Shown here: positions 9,116 through 17,539 of the stretch, piece by piece
Layout of the letters: each line of letters opens with the position of its first letter
Numbering within the stretch: position 1 is the stretch's first letter
Translations under genes and position numbers: made by a program
Assembly (NCBI RefSeq): GCF_023684385.1
Contig: NZ_JAGSOJ010000005.1
Coordinates: 186,001-250,000, forward strand
DNA from: Oceanirhabdus seepicola
GTDB lineage: Bacteria > Bacillota > Clostridia > Clostridiales > Clostridiaceae
DNA: 64,000 nucleotides
Direction of reading: 5' to 3'
Notes under the pieces: generated by a model
The model's database searches: none
Seen by the model: the letters and a program-made list of their open reading frames with translations, nothing else
Told to the model about the DNA's origin: nothing

Positions 9116-9220
9116 TTTCATAATATCAAACTCCCACCAATGTTTGACTCTCTGTGATTACTCCATATACCTACTACTCTCAATCATAGCTTTAAAAATT
9201 CAATTTTTGTATTAAGACAA

Positions 9221-9249
9221 AGTATATATTATAATTTGCAAGTTGTCAA
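9221..9249 (-). promoter_or_regulatory. Sigma-A promoter of the T-box/trp transporter transcript
   Basis: On the minus strand, TTGACA (9249-9244) and TATACT (9226-9221) are separated by exactly 17 bases. Transcription would begin near 9214, just before stem I of the T-box. Confidence 0.8.
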
Positions 9250-9270
9250 CAAAATTATTTCATTATGAAC

Positions 9271-10686
9271 TTACAATATAACCTCAATCTCAGTGCCTTC
9301 TCCTAGCTTACTACTTATCTTTATATTTCCACCATGAGCCTTAACAATATCCTTTGCTATCGCCATTCCAAGCCCTGAACCTTTATGTCTTTCCCCAGTA
9401 TTTGTTCCTCTATAATATCTTTCAAAGATGTATTTAATCTCATCAGGATTAATTCCTCTTCCATTATCTTTTACAAATATATGTACATTTTCATCTCTGA
9501 TAATTTGAACCTCTATCTTAACATTATTATCATTATGAATGAGCGCATTATACATTAAATTATTGATTACTCTTTTTATTAATATATCGTCTATTTCTTT
9601 TAAAATAGTATTCTCTTCACAAACAAAATTAATATCCCTATTGCTATAAATAGGATCATTCAATATATCTATTACAGCTTCTCTAACTAACTTTACTAAG
9701 TTTATCTCCTTCTTCTTTAACATGGAAATATTATTTTTAATCCTTGTGGTGAAATTCAAATCATCTACAAGTTCTTTTATATAATTAGATTTTTTATCTA
9801 TTACATCAGTATAGCTTTTACTCTCCTCTTTAGAAAGCTCATATTCGCCACTTAGAAGTTCTGCATATCCCTTGATAGATGCTAATGGAGTTTTTATATC
9901 ATGTGAAATATTAGCTATCCATTCTTCCCTCATTTCATCTAACTTCTTTCGCTCTTTTTCGTTCTCCTTAAGGGTATGCGAGAGGTTATTAAGATTATAA
10001 TTAACATCCTTATAGATTCCTTTTGTAGAATATTGAAGATTATAATCGCCTTCTCCTAATTTCTCTACTCCTTTAATAATTTTTCCTATAGGCTTTGTAA
10101 GTCTTCTGCTAAATAAATAACCAAATATTAAAGCTATTATTGAATCAATAATAAGCACAATTTTGCTTATACTCTTTATTACTTGTAATAATCCATCATC
10201 TGTATAAATTAAAACTTGCTTCTTTACAGTACGCCTAGGGAAACCCATGATATAACTATACTGTATATCATTAATAACTTTATCTCCCAAAAATATAGTG
10301 GATATATCATTTATCTCATCTATATATTTATAACTGTGAACAAGCTGAATAGGTGTGTATCTAGTGGGAACAGTTTCAGGTTTTTGATAATTATACACTT
10401 CCATACTATTCTCATCTAGTACTTGTATCCATATATCACCTTCATCTAACATCTTTTTTCCTTCATCACTTACATTTAACTGATTATTATCATTTAATAT
10501 GAAATGGTGAAAACCCCTCACAAACTGCTCAGGACTAATATTTTGTGACATAACTTCATCTCTAATCTCAGTATTGTCATTTACCAGCGTTATTCCTATA
10601 AAAATAGCAACTATATTTATGATCATAACTATTAAAACTACACTTATAACTGTACCTACAAACTTAAATGTTAACTTCCATTTCAT
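9271..10686 (-). CDS. Sensor histidine kinase (system 2)
   Basis: A 471-residue kinase with membrane helices at about 9-34 and 172-193 flanking a 135-residue outer domain. A HAMP segment (RRLTKPIGKIIKGVEKL), dimerisation helix with His262 (SHDIKTPLASIKGYAEL), G1 box DNGRGI and G2 box GSGLGMAIAKD follow. All catalytic boxes look intact. Its gene follows the response regulator gene by 3 bases in the same minus-strand operon as an AraC regulator. No transporter neighbours point to a signal. Confidence 0.92.
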   Translation of the reverse strand: MKWKLTFKFVGTVISVVLIVMIINIVAIFIGITLVNDNTEIRDEVMSQNISPEQFVRGFHHFILNDNNQLNVSDEGKKMLDEGDIWIQVLDENSMEVYNYQKPETVPTRYTPIQLVHSYKYIDEINDISTIFLGDKVINDIQYSYIMGFPRRTVKKQVLIYTDDGLLQVIKSISKIVLIIDSIIALIFGYLFSRRLTKPIGKIIKGVEKLGEGDYNLQYSTKGIYKDVNYNLNNLSHTLKENEKERKKLDEMREEWIANISHDIKTPLASIKGYAELLSGEYELSKEESKSYTDVIDKKSNYIKELVDDLNFTTRIKNNISMLKKKEINLVKLVREAVIDILNDPIYSNRDINFVCEENTILKEIDDILIKRVINNLMYNALIHNDNNVKIEVQIIRDENVHIFVKDNGRGINPDEIKYIFERYYRGTNTGERHKGSGLGMAIAKDIVKAHGGNIKISSKLGEGTEIEVIL

Positions 10687-10689
10687 ATA

Positions 10690-11400
10690 CTATTCACCTT
10701 CTATAGAGAGCTTATATCCAAGCCCTTTAACATTGATAATATATTTAGGTTTTGAAGGATTATCTTCTATTTTTTCTCTAAGCCTTCTTATGTGTACCAT
10801 TATTGTATTATCAAATCCTATGTAATCCTCGCCCCACACCTCATCACATATGCGTTCTTTGCTTATAATCTTATTAGGGTTCTTAGCTAGATATAAAAAT
10901 AGTTTGAGTTCTTTAGGTTTAAGTTCAAGATTTACTCCATTCTTTAAAATCACCATTTCATCTTCCTTTATTTCAAAAGGTCCAAAGGATAAAGTCTTTT
11001 CATCATTGATAGTTATAACATTTCTTCTTAACTGCGCTTTAATCCTATAGAACACTTCCTTAGGGCTAAATGGCTTTGTTATATAGTCATCCCCACCTAA
11101 TGCAAAACCAAGTATCCTATCCATCTCCTCTGTTTTAGCAGATAAGAAAAGAATTGGTACCATTGAGGTTTCCCTTATCTTCTTACATACTTCATACCCT
11201 TCTTTATCTGGGAGCATAATATCTAATATTATAATATCTGGTTGTGTTGACTCAAACAATTGTAATCCTTTAATCCCCGTTTCTGCAGTGTAAATATTTT
11301 TGAATCCTTCCTTGGATAATACTGTTGATAATAATCTCAATATATCCTCTTCATCATCTATGATTAGTATTTTCTTTTCTTTTATTAAAGTTTCCATCAT
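10690..11400 (-). CDS. OmpR-family response regulator (system 2)
   Basis: A 236-residue regulator with acidic pocket DDEED (15-19), phospho-acceptor Asp60 (IILDIMLP), TKPFSP lysine and a C-terminal winged helix (IRRLREKIEDNPSKP). Start ATG 11400 has GGAGG 5 bases upstream; a start further upstream would overlap the AraC gene. It lies 16 bases after the AraC gene, so AraC, regulator and kinase are one operon. Confidence 0.92.
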   Translation of the reverse strand: MMETLIKEKKILIIDDEEDILRLLSTVLSKEGFKNIYTAETGIKGLQLFESTQPDIIILDIMLPDKEGYEVCKKIRETSMVPILFLSAKTEEMDRILGFALGGDDYITKPFSPKEVFYRIKAQLRRNVITINDEKTLSFGPFEIKEDEMVILKNGVNLELKPKELKLFLYLAKNPNKIISKERICDEVWGEDYIGFDNTIMVHIRRLREKIEDNPSKPKYIINVKGLGYKLSIEGE

Positions 11401-11416
11401 GTGTCCTCCGATTATA

Positions 11417-12703
11417 TTAATTATCACTTTGCTCTTCAAACTTATTGTGTGTTATTTTCTTTTTTCTATATTGGTTTGGAGTACAACCTTCATATTTTTT
11501 AAAGGTGTTAGTAAAATAACTTTGACTTTTAAACCCAAATTGAAGTGCTATATCCAAAATGGAATAGTCAGAGTAATTCAACAAACGCTTAGCTTCTTGT
11601 ATTCTAAGCTTTAAAATATAGTTTTGGAAGGTGATACCCATTTCTTTTTTAAAGAGAGCCGAAAGATATTTTGGATGAAGCTTTACCTTTTTCGCTACTT
11701 GTTCAAGAGATATTTCTTCAGTTAAATGTTCATAAATATATTTAATAGCTTTTTGAACTGAAGGCTTAACTTTTATCAGCCCTAATTTAGTAACACTTTC
11801 CACAAATTCTTCTAGCACACTATTTGAAATGGTGATTAATTGAGTTAAGTTGTTGCAACTTTCAATTAACCTTAAATATGTATCCTTAAGTGTATAGACA
11901 AAATCAGCATCCACTCCCCCTTCTATTACTGATCTAGCTAAAGAAGAGCAATGAATAATTAAATAATTTTTGGCATTACGAATTGGATCCACTCCTGGTA
12001 ATTCAACCATCTCATATTTACTTAACTTATCTTTAATTTTTTTTGCATTACTTAAATCACCAGACTTCACATAATCATATAAATCTTTTGATAAAATATA
12101 TGGATTTCTTTTAAGGTTTTCTTCTCTATTTTTTATAATCTGATAAGAAAGTACTTCCTCTGCCTTATTTTTGATTTCTTTATTATTTAAAGAATGAATA
12201 TCAAATAAATTAATTTTGTTTTCAACTAAAGTAATAAGAAATTTTGATAAATATAATAATCTGTTATGATCAACAACCTTTAGTTCATTATAAAATTGCA
12301 TTAATGTAGGTTTCATACTCAAAGTCATTTTATGTTTTTCAATTAATTTATCTATATCTAATGAGTCAGGAGATAATAATAAAAAAGGTCCTGCTGTTAA
12401 TACCCCTCTAAATATCTTTTTATGCCATAGTCCTACAGAAACATAGGATAACTGATAATCATTTGTATAATAAAAATATTTTCTTGCTCTTCCCCATTTA
12501 GAAAAAACATGAACAAATTTTTCATAATCTATTTTTTCATCAGTGAAAATTGAGAAATCTAAGATGTTTTCCTCTGGAAAAACCTGTTGGATTTTAAGAT
12601 TAGTATCTATGAATCTAATAGGTATTAAACTTGAATAATAAAAAATTCCCATCATCTCATTTAGTACATCTATATTTATTGATTCTATGTCAGAAAATAT
12701 CAT
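11417..12703 (-). CDS. AraC-family transcriptional regulator
   Basis: A 428-residue protein. The last 110 residues hold two AraC helix-turn-helix units: EISLEQVAKKVKLHPKYLSA, then SILDIALQFGFKSQSYFTNT with the GFKSQSYF signature. The N-terminal 300 residues look like a ligand-sensing domain of PocR or YesN-type regulators, but I cannot name the ligand. It is the first gene of an operon with a full two-component system, giving two regulator layers in one transcript. A divergent chemoreceptor-like gene starts 236 bases away and is a likely target. Confidence 0.88.
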   Translation of the reverse strand: MIFSDIESINIDVLNEMMGIFYYSSLIPIRFIDTNLKIQQVFPEENILDFSIFTDEKIDYEKFVHVFSKWGRARKYFYYTNDYQLSYVSVGLWHKKIFRGVLTAGPFLLLSPDSLDIDKLIEKHKMTLSMKPTLMQFYNELKVVDHNRLLYLSKFLITLVENKINLFDIHSLNNKEIKNKAEEVLSYQIIKNREENLKRNPYILSKDLYDYVKSGDLSNAKKIKDKLSKYEMVELPGVDPIRNAKNYLIIHCSSLARSVIEGGVDADFVYTLKDTYLRLIESCNNLTQLITISNSVLEEFVESVTKLGLIKVKPSVQKAIKYIYEHLTEEISLEQVAKKVKLHPKYLSALFKKEMGITFQNYILKLRIQEAKRLLNYSDYSILDIALQFGFKSQSYFTNTFKKYEGCTPNQYRKKKITHNKFEEQSDN

Positions 12704-12939
12704 TGATAGCCCCCCTAATTTAACATATTATATCATAAAAAAATATTCTTTTAACAATTCAATATGGAAATAACTCAAAAAAGCTTACTTAAACATAAAA
12801 ACGCTTTTTAAAATTGTACTATACTTCTATTTATATACACCTAAAATTAAATAATCTCATGGCTATTTAAAAATTTAAGGATGTACATCAAAAACATGCT
12901 GTAACTTATACAGTACTTACTATTACTGGAGGAAAGAAG

Positions 12940-14427
12940 ATGAATGAAAAAGACTTTATAAAATCAAGGAATAAGTTTTTTCTAAAATTACTGTTAATAC
13001 TCAATATGCTTGGCTTTATTGCTTTTATAATTATAGGAATTGATATAATTTCAGCACTACAATTTCTAATACCTATTTTGATTCCAACTATTGTAATGAG
13101 CATAATACACAAGAGAGAGAAATTTATATATTTCACTAAATATCTTGTAGCATTTGCATTTTTAAGCTTTTTCTACGCTATTTTAGTAGTGGCTGAAAGC
13201 GAGACTATTATTCTTAGCTTTGGGATATCTTTTTTAACTATAACAGCAATTTCTTTGTATCAGGAATTAAAGGTATTATTGTTTACTGCAATTAGTGATA
13301 TAGTGATGGTAATCATAATGTGGTTTTCAGGAGAATTTTCCCACATTGAGTTAGTAGCTAAAAATTATCTTGTAAGTTCCTTAGGATTGTTTCTAATAAT
13401 TTTTATATTTATGATCCTACAGGTTAAATTCAGTGTAAACGACAGAAATAATTTGATAAAAGAAAAAGCCATTACACAAGAAACCACTAAAAAGGTTGTA
13501 AGAGTACTATCGGATATTCAACAATCGGCAAAAGTATTAAATAATTTCAGTAGTGAATTAAAAGAAAATTTAATTGATACAAGACATATTTCAGATGAGG
13601 TAACAACTTCCTTTTCACAAATTACTCAAAGAGTTACATCACAAGCTGAGAGCATTGGTGTTGTAAATAATAACATGACTTCAAATGAGGAAATTATAGA
13701 AGAAATTGCTGGTTTATCTAAGGATATGAAAAAAATATCAGATTCTTCAATCAAAGTAATGAATATGGGAAATATTGAAGTATTAAATTTAAATAATGAA
13801 ATGAAAGATGTAGACAAGATAAACAAAAATACTGTAAATTTGATGGAAGACTTAAATAATAGAACAGAAAAAATTTCATATATTCTACAATCAATTCAAA
13901 ATATAGCTAAACAAACTAATTTATTAGCTTTAAATGCTGCTATTGAAGCAGCAAGAGCTGGTGAAAATGGGAAAGGGTTTGTAGTTGTAGCTGATGAAGT
14001 AAGAGTTTTAGCTGAAAACTCTACACAGTTGGTAAATGAAATAGGAATTATCATAGATGAAATTAAAAATAAAACAATTCAAGTATCACAAGAAGTTAAG
14101 TCTGGCTCTAAAGCAATTACGGTGAGTATGGATGTAACTGATAAAGTAGAATCTTCATTCAAAGAAATTTCGAACAATAATGAAAAATTTATTAATCAAT
14201 CAATAAAAATTCATACTAAATGTGATGATCTTAAGGAATCTTTTAGTGTTATTGATACTAAAGTAAGTTCCATAGTGACCATAACAGAGGAAACAGCTGC
14301 ATCTGTAGAAGAAGTACTAGCTAGTATGTATGAGCAAAATGGAAAAGTTCAAAATATAGAATCTAATTTTGGTGAATTGAATGATTTAGTATTTTCATTA
14401 GAAAAATTATCTAAAGAACAAAACTAA
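12940..14427 (+). CDS. Methyl-accepting chemotaxis-like membrane protein without HAMP
   Basis: A 495-residue protein. Residues 13-165 form about five or six membrane helices with only short loops. There is no large outer sensor domain and no obvious HAMP. The rest is a coiled-coil MCP signalling domain with a canonical tip (IAKQTNLLALNAAIEAARAG, from 322) that would bind CheA/CheW. A GGAGG site precedes ATG 12940. No che genes are nearby; instead a two-component system follows 22 bases later. The signal may be membrane state or a hydrophobic ligand (inference). Confidence 0.88.
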   Translation: MNEKDFIKSRNKFFLKLLLILNMLGFIAFIIIGIDIISALQFLIPILIPTIVMSIIHKREKFIYFTKYLVAFAFLSFFYAILVVAESETIILSFGISFLTITAISLYQELKVLLFTAISDIVMVIIMWFSGEFSHIELVAKNYLVSSLGLFLIIFIFMILQVKFSVNDRNNLIKEKAITQETTKKVVRVLSDIQQSAKVLNNFSSELKENLIDTRHISDEVTTSFSQITQRVTSQAESIGVVNNNMTSNEEIIEEIAGLSKDMKKISDSSIKVMNMGNIEVLNLNNEMKDVDKINKNTVNLMEDLNNRTEKISYILQSIQNIAKQTNLLALNAAIEAARAGENGKGFVVVADEVRVLAENSTQLVNEIGIIIDEIKNKTIQVSQEVKSGSKAITVSMDVTDKVESSFKEISNNNEKFINQSIKIHTKCDDLKESFSVIDTKVSSIVTITEETAASVEEVLASMYEQNGKVQNIESNFGELNDLVFSLEKLSKEQN

Positions 14428-14449
14428 TTTCTATAATAAGAGAGGGCCC

Positions 14450-15136
14450 ATGAATAAAAGTATTTTAATTATTGAAGATGAACAAAAAATCCGTAGAGTT
14501 ATGAAAGATTATCTTGTTAAGGAAGGATTTCAAGTATATGAAGCCGAGGATGGCGAAAAGGGACTTGAATTATTTAATAATATGAATATAGATCTTGTTG
14601 TGTTAGATATTATGCTACCAAAACAGGATGGATGGACTGTGTGCAGAAAAATACGGGAAGTTTCAAATACTTTAATTGTAATGGTTACTGCAAGAAACGA
14701 AGAAGACGACAACTTACTTGGTTATAAAATTGGAGCAGATGATTATATTTCAAAACCATTTCGAGTTAAAGTGTTAGTTGCCAAAATCAATGCCTTATTG
14801 AAGTTAAAAGATAAATCAAAAGCAATAGAAGACCCCACCATTTTATTTGAATATTCAGATTTAAAAGTATACTTAACATCTCATAAAGTTTATTTAAAAA
14901 ATGAAGAAATTGATTTACCTTTAAAACAATACGATCTTTTATGTTACTTTATTAAAAATCAAAACCTAGCTTTATCCAGAACTCAAATTTTAGACAAAGT
15001 ATGGGGTATTGATTTTGAAGGTGAAGATCGTGCTGTAGATACATGTGTAAAACGTCTCAGAGCTAAACTTGGCGAAAAAAACCTTCCCTTAAAAGCTGTT
15101 TGGGGATATGGATATAGATTTGAGGTAAATCAATGA
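14450..15136 (+). CDS. OmpR-family response regulator (system 3)
   Basis: A 228-residue regulator with acidic pocket EDE (9-11), phospho-acceptor Asp53 (VVLDIMLP), SKPFRV lysine and a winged-helix output ending in VKRLRAKLGEKNLPLKAVWGYGYRF. The GAGAGGGCCC before ATG 14450 holds the ribosome site. It overlaps the kinase gene by 4 bases. It lies 22 bases after the chemoreceptor-like gene, so the three probably share a transcript. Confidence 0.92.
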   Translation: MNKSILIIEDEQKIRRVMKDYLVKEGFQVYEAEDGEKGLELFNNMNIDLVVLDIMLPKQDGWTVCRKIREVSNTLIVMVTARNEEDDNLLGYKIGADDYISKPFRVKVLVAKINALLKLKDKSKAIEDPTILFEYSDLKVYLTSHKVYLKNEEIDLPLKQYDLLCYFIKNQNLALSRTQILDKVWGIDFEGEDRAVDTCVKRLRAKLGEKNLPLKAVWGYGYRFEVNQ

Positions 15137-16632
15137 AACGTTGGATGTTTATCACCTTTATGATATATATTTTAGTTTTTATGACAATAATGTCTGCTGT
15201 ACAAAATTACGCAATGGCAACTAATTATTATAAGAACAAATCAGATATATTATTTGATAAAGTAAAGAAAATAGAACAATCCTCTATAGCACTAAATAGG
15301 GAAGAACGTATTAAATATTTAATAGGAGAAATATCATCCTTTAGTTTAAAAACTGGTAATCTATTTATCTTACTGAATGAAAATAATAAAGTACTTTTTT
15401 CTGTAGACTTTAATGAATGGAATAATAAAGAAATATTTAAGGGATATCCCGAAGAAGACCAAGAAAATTCAATATCAGATAAGCAGGCACTAGCACTAAA
15501 CATAAGTAGTGAGTTATACAAACAAATAACAATATCAAGTGAACCATCATACTTTGTACATGAAATAGACGATATGAAAATGCTATACAGCCTATTTACT
15601 TTTAAGACAGGAGAAAAACTTATATTTTTTAGTGGAACTGAATCACTAGAGGATGTAATTGCTTCTTCATTTAAGTTTCGGTTTTATTTATTTAATGGTG
15701 GATTGATACTTTCATTTATTTGTATTCATTTTATTTGCAAAAGATTAAATCACTCTCTAGTAATTGTAACAAAAAGTGCTGAAAGAATGGCTAATATGGA
15801 TTTTACCCCCATACATGAGATTGACGGTCCTAAGGAAATTACTATACTATCAAAAGCACTAAATTTTTTAGCACAAAAACTAGGACAAACAATTGATCAA
15901 CTTAATAATACTAATGAAAAATTAGAAAAAGAGCTTCTCAAAAAAGCAAAGCTGGAAAATTTAAGGAAACGGTTTTTATCTGATGTTTCTCATGAGCTTA
16001 AAACTCCAATTACTATTATCCAAAGTTATGCTGAGGCACTTATTGATGAAGTTGGAGATACAGAATATTATAAAGAAGGGATATATGATGAAGCAAATAA
16101 AATGAGTCGAATGGTTAATGAATTATTAGAACTATCAAAAGTAGAATCTGATGAAATTTTATTTGATTTTGAAAGAATTAATATAATAACATTTGTAGAA
16201 GATATACTTAAACGTATAGAACCCATAGCACTTCAAAATAACTCCCATTTTATATTTAATACTTGCGAAGAAGATTTTTATATTATGGGCGAGCAAATTC
16301 GAATTGATCAAGTAGTAAAGAATCTATTGATAAATGCAATTAATTACGGGAAAGATGGTAGTCCAATTAAAGTTGGAATTATTCAATATTATAATGAAAT
16401 CGTCTTAAGTGTTGCTAATTTATGCGACCCAATTTCACATGAAGAACTTAATAATATATGGGATAGATTTTATAAAATTGATACTTCTAGACAGCGTAAA
16501 AAAACTGGTACAGGTTTAGGACTTTCAATTGTAAAGAGTATTGTAGAAAAACATCATGGAAAATGTATAACAGAATATAGTGAAGGATGGATTAACTTCA
16601 AAATCTCACTTCCTAAAGCTTCCAACAAATAA
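15133..16632 (+). CDS. Sensor histidine kinase (system 3)
   Basis: A 499-residue kinase with helices at about 6-25 and 184-203 around a 155-residue outer domain. A HAMP-like linker (208-260), coiled coil and phospho-acceptor His287 (SHELKTPITIIQSYAEAL) follow. The N-box (NLLINAINYG) and G2 box (GTGLGLSIVKS) are present. The G1 box is degenerate (VANLCDPIS), as in VanSB-like kinases. The terminator hairpin overlaps its last codons and stop, so transcription of system 3 should end here. Confidence 0.9.
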   Translation: MKRWMFITFMIYILVFMTIMSAVQNYAMATNYYKNKSDILFDKVKKIEQSSIALNREERIKYLIGEISSFSLKTGNLFILLNENNKVLFSVDFNEWNNKEIFKGYPEEDQENSISDKQALALNISSELYKQITISSEPSYFVHEIDDMKMLYSLFTFKTGEKLIFFSGTESLEDVIASSFKFRFYLFNGGLILSFICIHFICKRLNHSLVIVTKSAERMANMDFTPIHEIDGPKEITILSKALNFLAQKLGQTIDQLNNTNEKLEKELLKKAKLENLRKRFLSDVSHELKTPITIIQSYAEALIDEVGDTEYYKEGIYDEANKMSRMVNELLELSKVESDEILFDFERINIITFVEDILKRIEPIALQNNSHFIFNTCEEDFYIMGEQIRIDQVVKNLLINAINYGKDGSPIKVGIIQYYNEIVLSVANLCDPISHEELNNIWDRFYKIDTSRQRKKTGTGLGLSIVKSIVEKHHGKCITEYSEGWINFKISLPKASNK

Positions 16633-16648
16633 AGTTGGAAGTTTTTTA
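16618..16648 (+). terminator. Terminator overlapping the kinase stop codon
   Basis: CTTCCAAC and GTTGGAAG form an 8-bp stem around a 7-base loop that contains the kinase TAA. A run of six T follows. The terminator separates system 3 from the peptide/radical SAM cassette. Confidence 0.88.
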
Positions 16649-16662
16649 TTTGTGACATTAAA

Positions 16663-16691
16663 TTGCCACAATTTTTGTTTATAAATATATT
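16663..16691 (+). promoter_or_regulatory. Putative sigma-A promoter of the peptide/radical SAM cassette
   Basis: TTGCCA (16663-16668) and TATATT (16686-16691) are separated by 17 bases, just after the upstream terminator and 24 bases before the small-peptide start. Confidence 0.6.
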
Positions 16692-16714
16692 AAGACATTA
16701 TAGGAGGAGATAGT

Positions 16715-16804
16715 ATGAAAATTTCAAAAATTGGGGCAGTCGCAGTTATAGTGATAGGTATAGGATTAGGAATTACTTCATTCAATCGCCATAGAGGTAA
16801 ATGA
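16715..16804 (+). CDS. 29-residue single-span membrane peptide, translationally coupled
   Basis: ATG 16715 follows a strong GGAGGAG site and starts a 29-codon frame ending TGA 16802-16804. The peptide begins MKISK, continues with a glycine-rich hydrophobic stretch (IGAVAVIVIGIGLGI, residues 6-20) and ends in a basic tail (NRHRGK). It looks like one short transmembrane helix. The stop overlaps the next start as ATGA, a classic coupling signal. It may be the membrane anchor of a split receptor, a signalling peptide, or a substrate of the radical SAM enzyme two genes on; no Cys, Trp or Tyr is present. I do not recognise a family. Confidence 0.65.
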   Translation: MKISKIGAVAVIVIGIGLGITSFNRHRGK

Positions 16805-17535
16805 AACATATAGAGTTTATTAAATCAATAGACAGCTTTTCCACTAAATCATTTGTATTTCTTAGACATAGCTATAAATCAAAAACTAAAAAAAATCTTT
16901 TGAATGAAAAGACTACTATACAAAACACATTTTATAAAATCAATTGTACTATTAAAAATTTACAAGACTCAGCTGAATCTATGTATACATGTAGCAATGA
17001 ATTTAAAGAAAAATTAGATATTAATAATATTATTTCGCATGAAATAATAAATGAATTTTTACAAATTCATAAAAGAATTAGATTAAGCGCTGAAAGTAGC
17101 CGTTATGTAAATAAGAATCTCGCTTTAAATATTGAGATAGTTGAAGAATTAATGATTTTATCTAATGCTATGAAAGAATTATCAAGCTCAATTACAAAGG
17201 TATTTAATATTATTGCTGAAGAAATATCATATTTCAGTATTGAAATACAAGAAACACATAAATCTAGTAAAAATACTGTTAATCCAATTAAAAGCTTAAA
17301 CGAAAGAAAAGAAAAAATTAATTTTATTATAGATTTAATTACTAACATAGCTCATGAAACTAACTTATTAACACTAAATGCAGCTATTGAAACAGCAAAA
17401 GTTAGTGCACTTGATAAGAAATTGACATATATAGTAGATGACATAAGAATACTAGCTGAGAAATCTAGTGAACTATTAATTGAAGTAGAAGAGATTTTAA
17501 AAGATATTAAAATAAGATTTTTAGAGAGGGGATAA
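16801..17535 (+). CDS. Truncated, degenerate MCP-like signalling protein
   Basis: This 244-residue protein aligns along most of its length with the cytoplasmic part of the chemoreceptor at 12940-14427, down to SAES, TNLL-LNAAIE and RILAEKSSELLIEVEEI. It has no membrane helix. It stops about 25 residues after the tip, so the whole return arm of the hairpin (about 120 residues) is missing. The tip is altered: HETNLLTLNAAIETAKVSAL where QTNLLALNAAIEAARAGE is usual. It cannot be a normal CheA-activating receptor. It starts inside the stop of the 29-residue peptide gene and ends 4 bases before the radical SAM gene, so the three are one unit. Confidence 0.8.
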   Translation: MKHIEFIKSIDSFSTKSFVFLRHSYKSKTKKNLLNEKTTIQNTFYKINCTIKNLQDSAESMYTCSNEFKEKLDINNIISHEIINEFLQIHKRIRLSAESSRYVNKNLALNIEIVEELMILSNAMKELSSSITKVFNIIAEEISYFSIEIQETHKSSKNTVNPIKSLNERKEKINFIIDLITNIAHETNLLTLNAAIETAKVSALDKKLTYIVDDIRILAEKSSELLIEVEEILKDIKIRFLERG

Positions 17536-17539
17536 TGTA

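Larger units (their letters stand above)
8757..9214 (-). promoter_or_regulatory. Tryptophan T-box riboswitch, stem I interrupted
   Basis: The minus-strand leader has the T-box core AGGTGGTACCGCG (8819-8807) before the terminator. It also has a stem III hairpin (AAAGGTAT with ATACCTTT), and stem I elements: AGTAGTAGG, AGAGAG, and a distal hairpin CAAAC-loop-GTTTG whose loop contains GGTGGGA. The specifier is read as TGG (Trp) in CCGAATGGACTCATGAG (near 8940-8956), because GAA precedes it and a lower-stem partner follows. Uncharged tRNA-Trp should favour read-through into the ABC transporter operon. Between the distal hairpin and the specifier lies a 163-base palindrome that is not part of the family. 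Confidence 0.88.
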
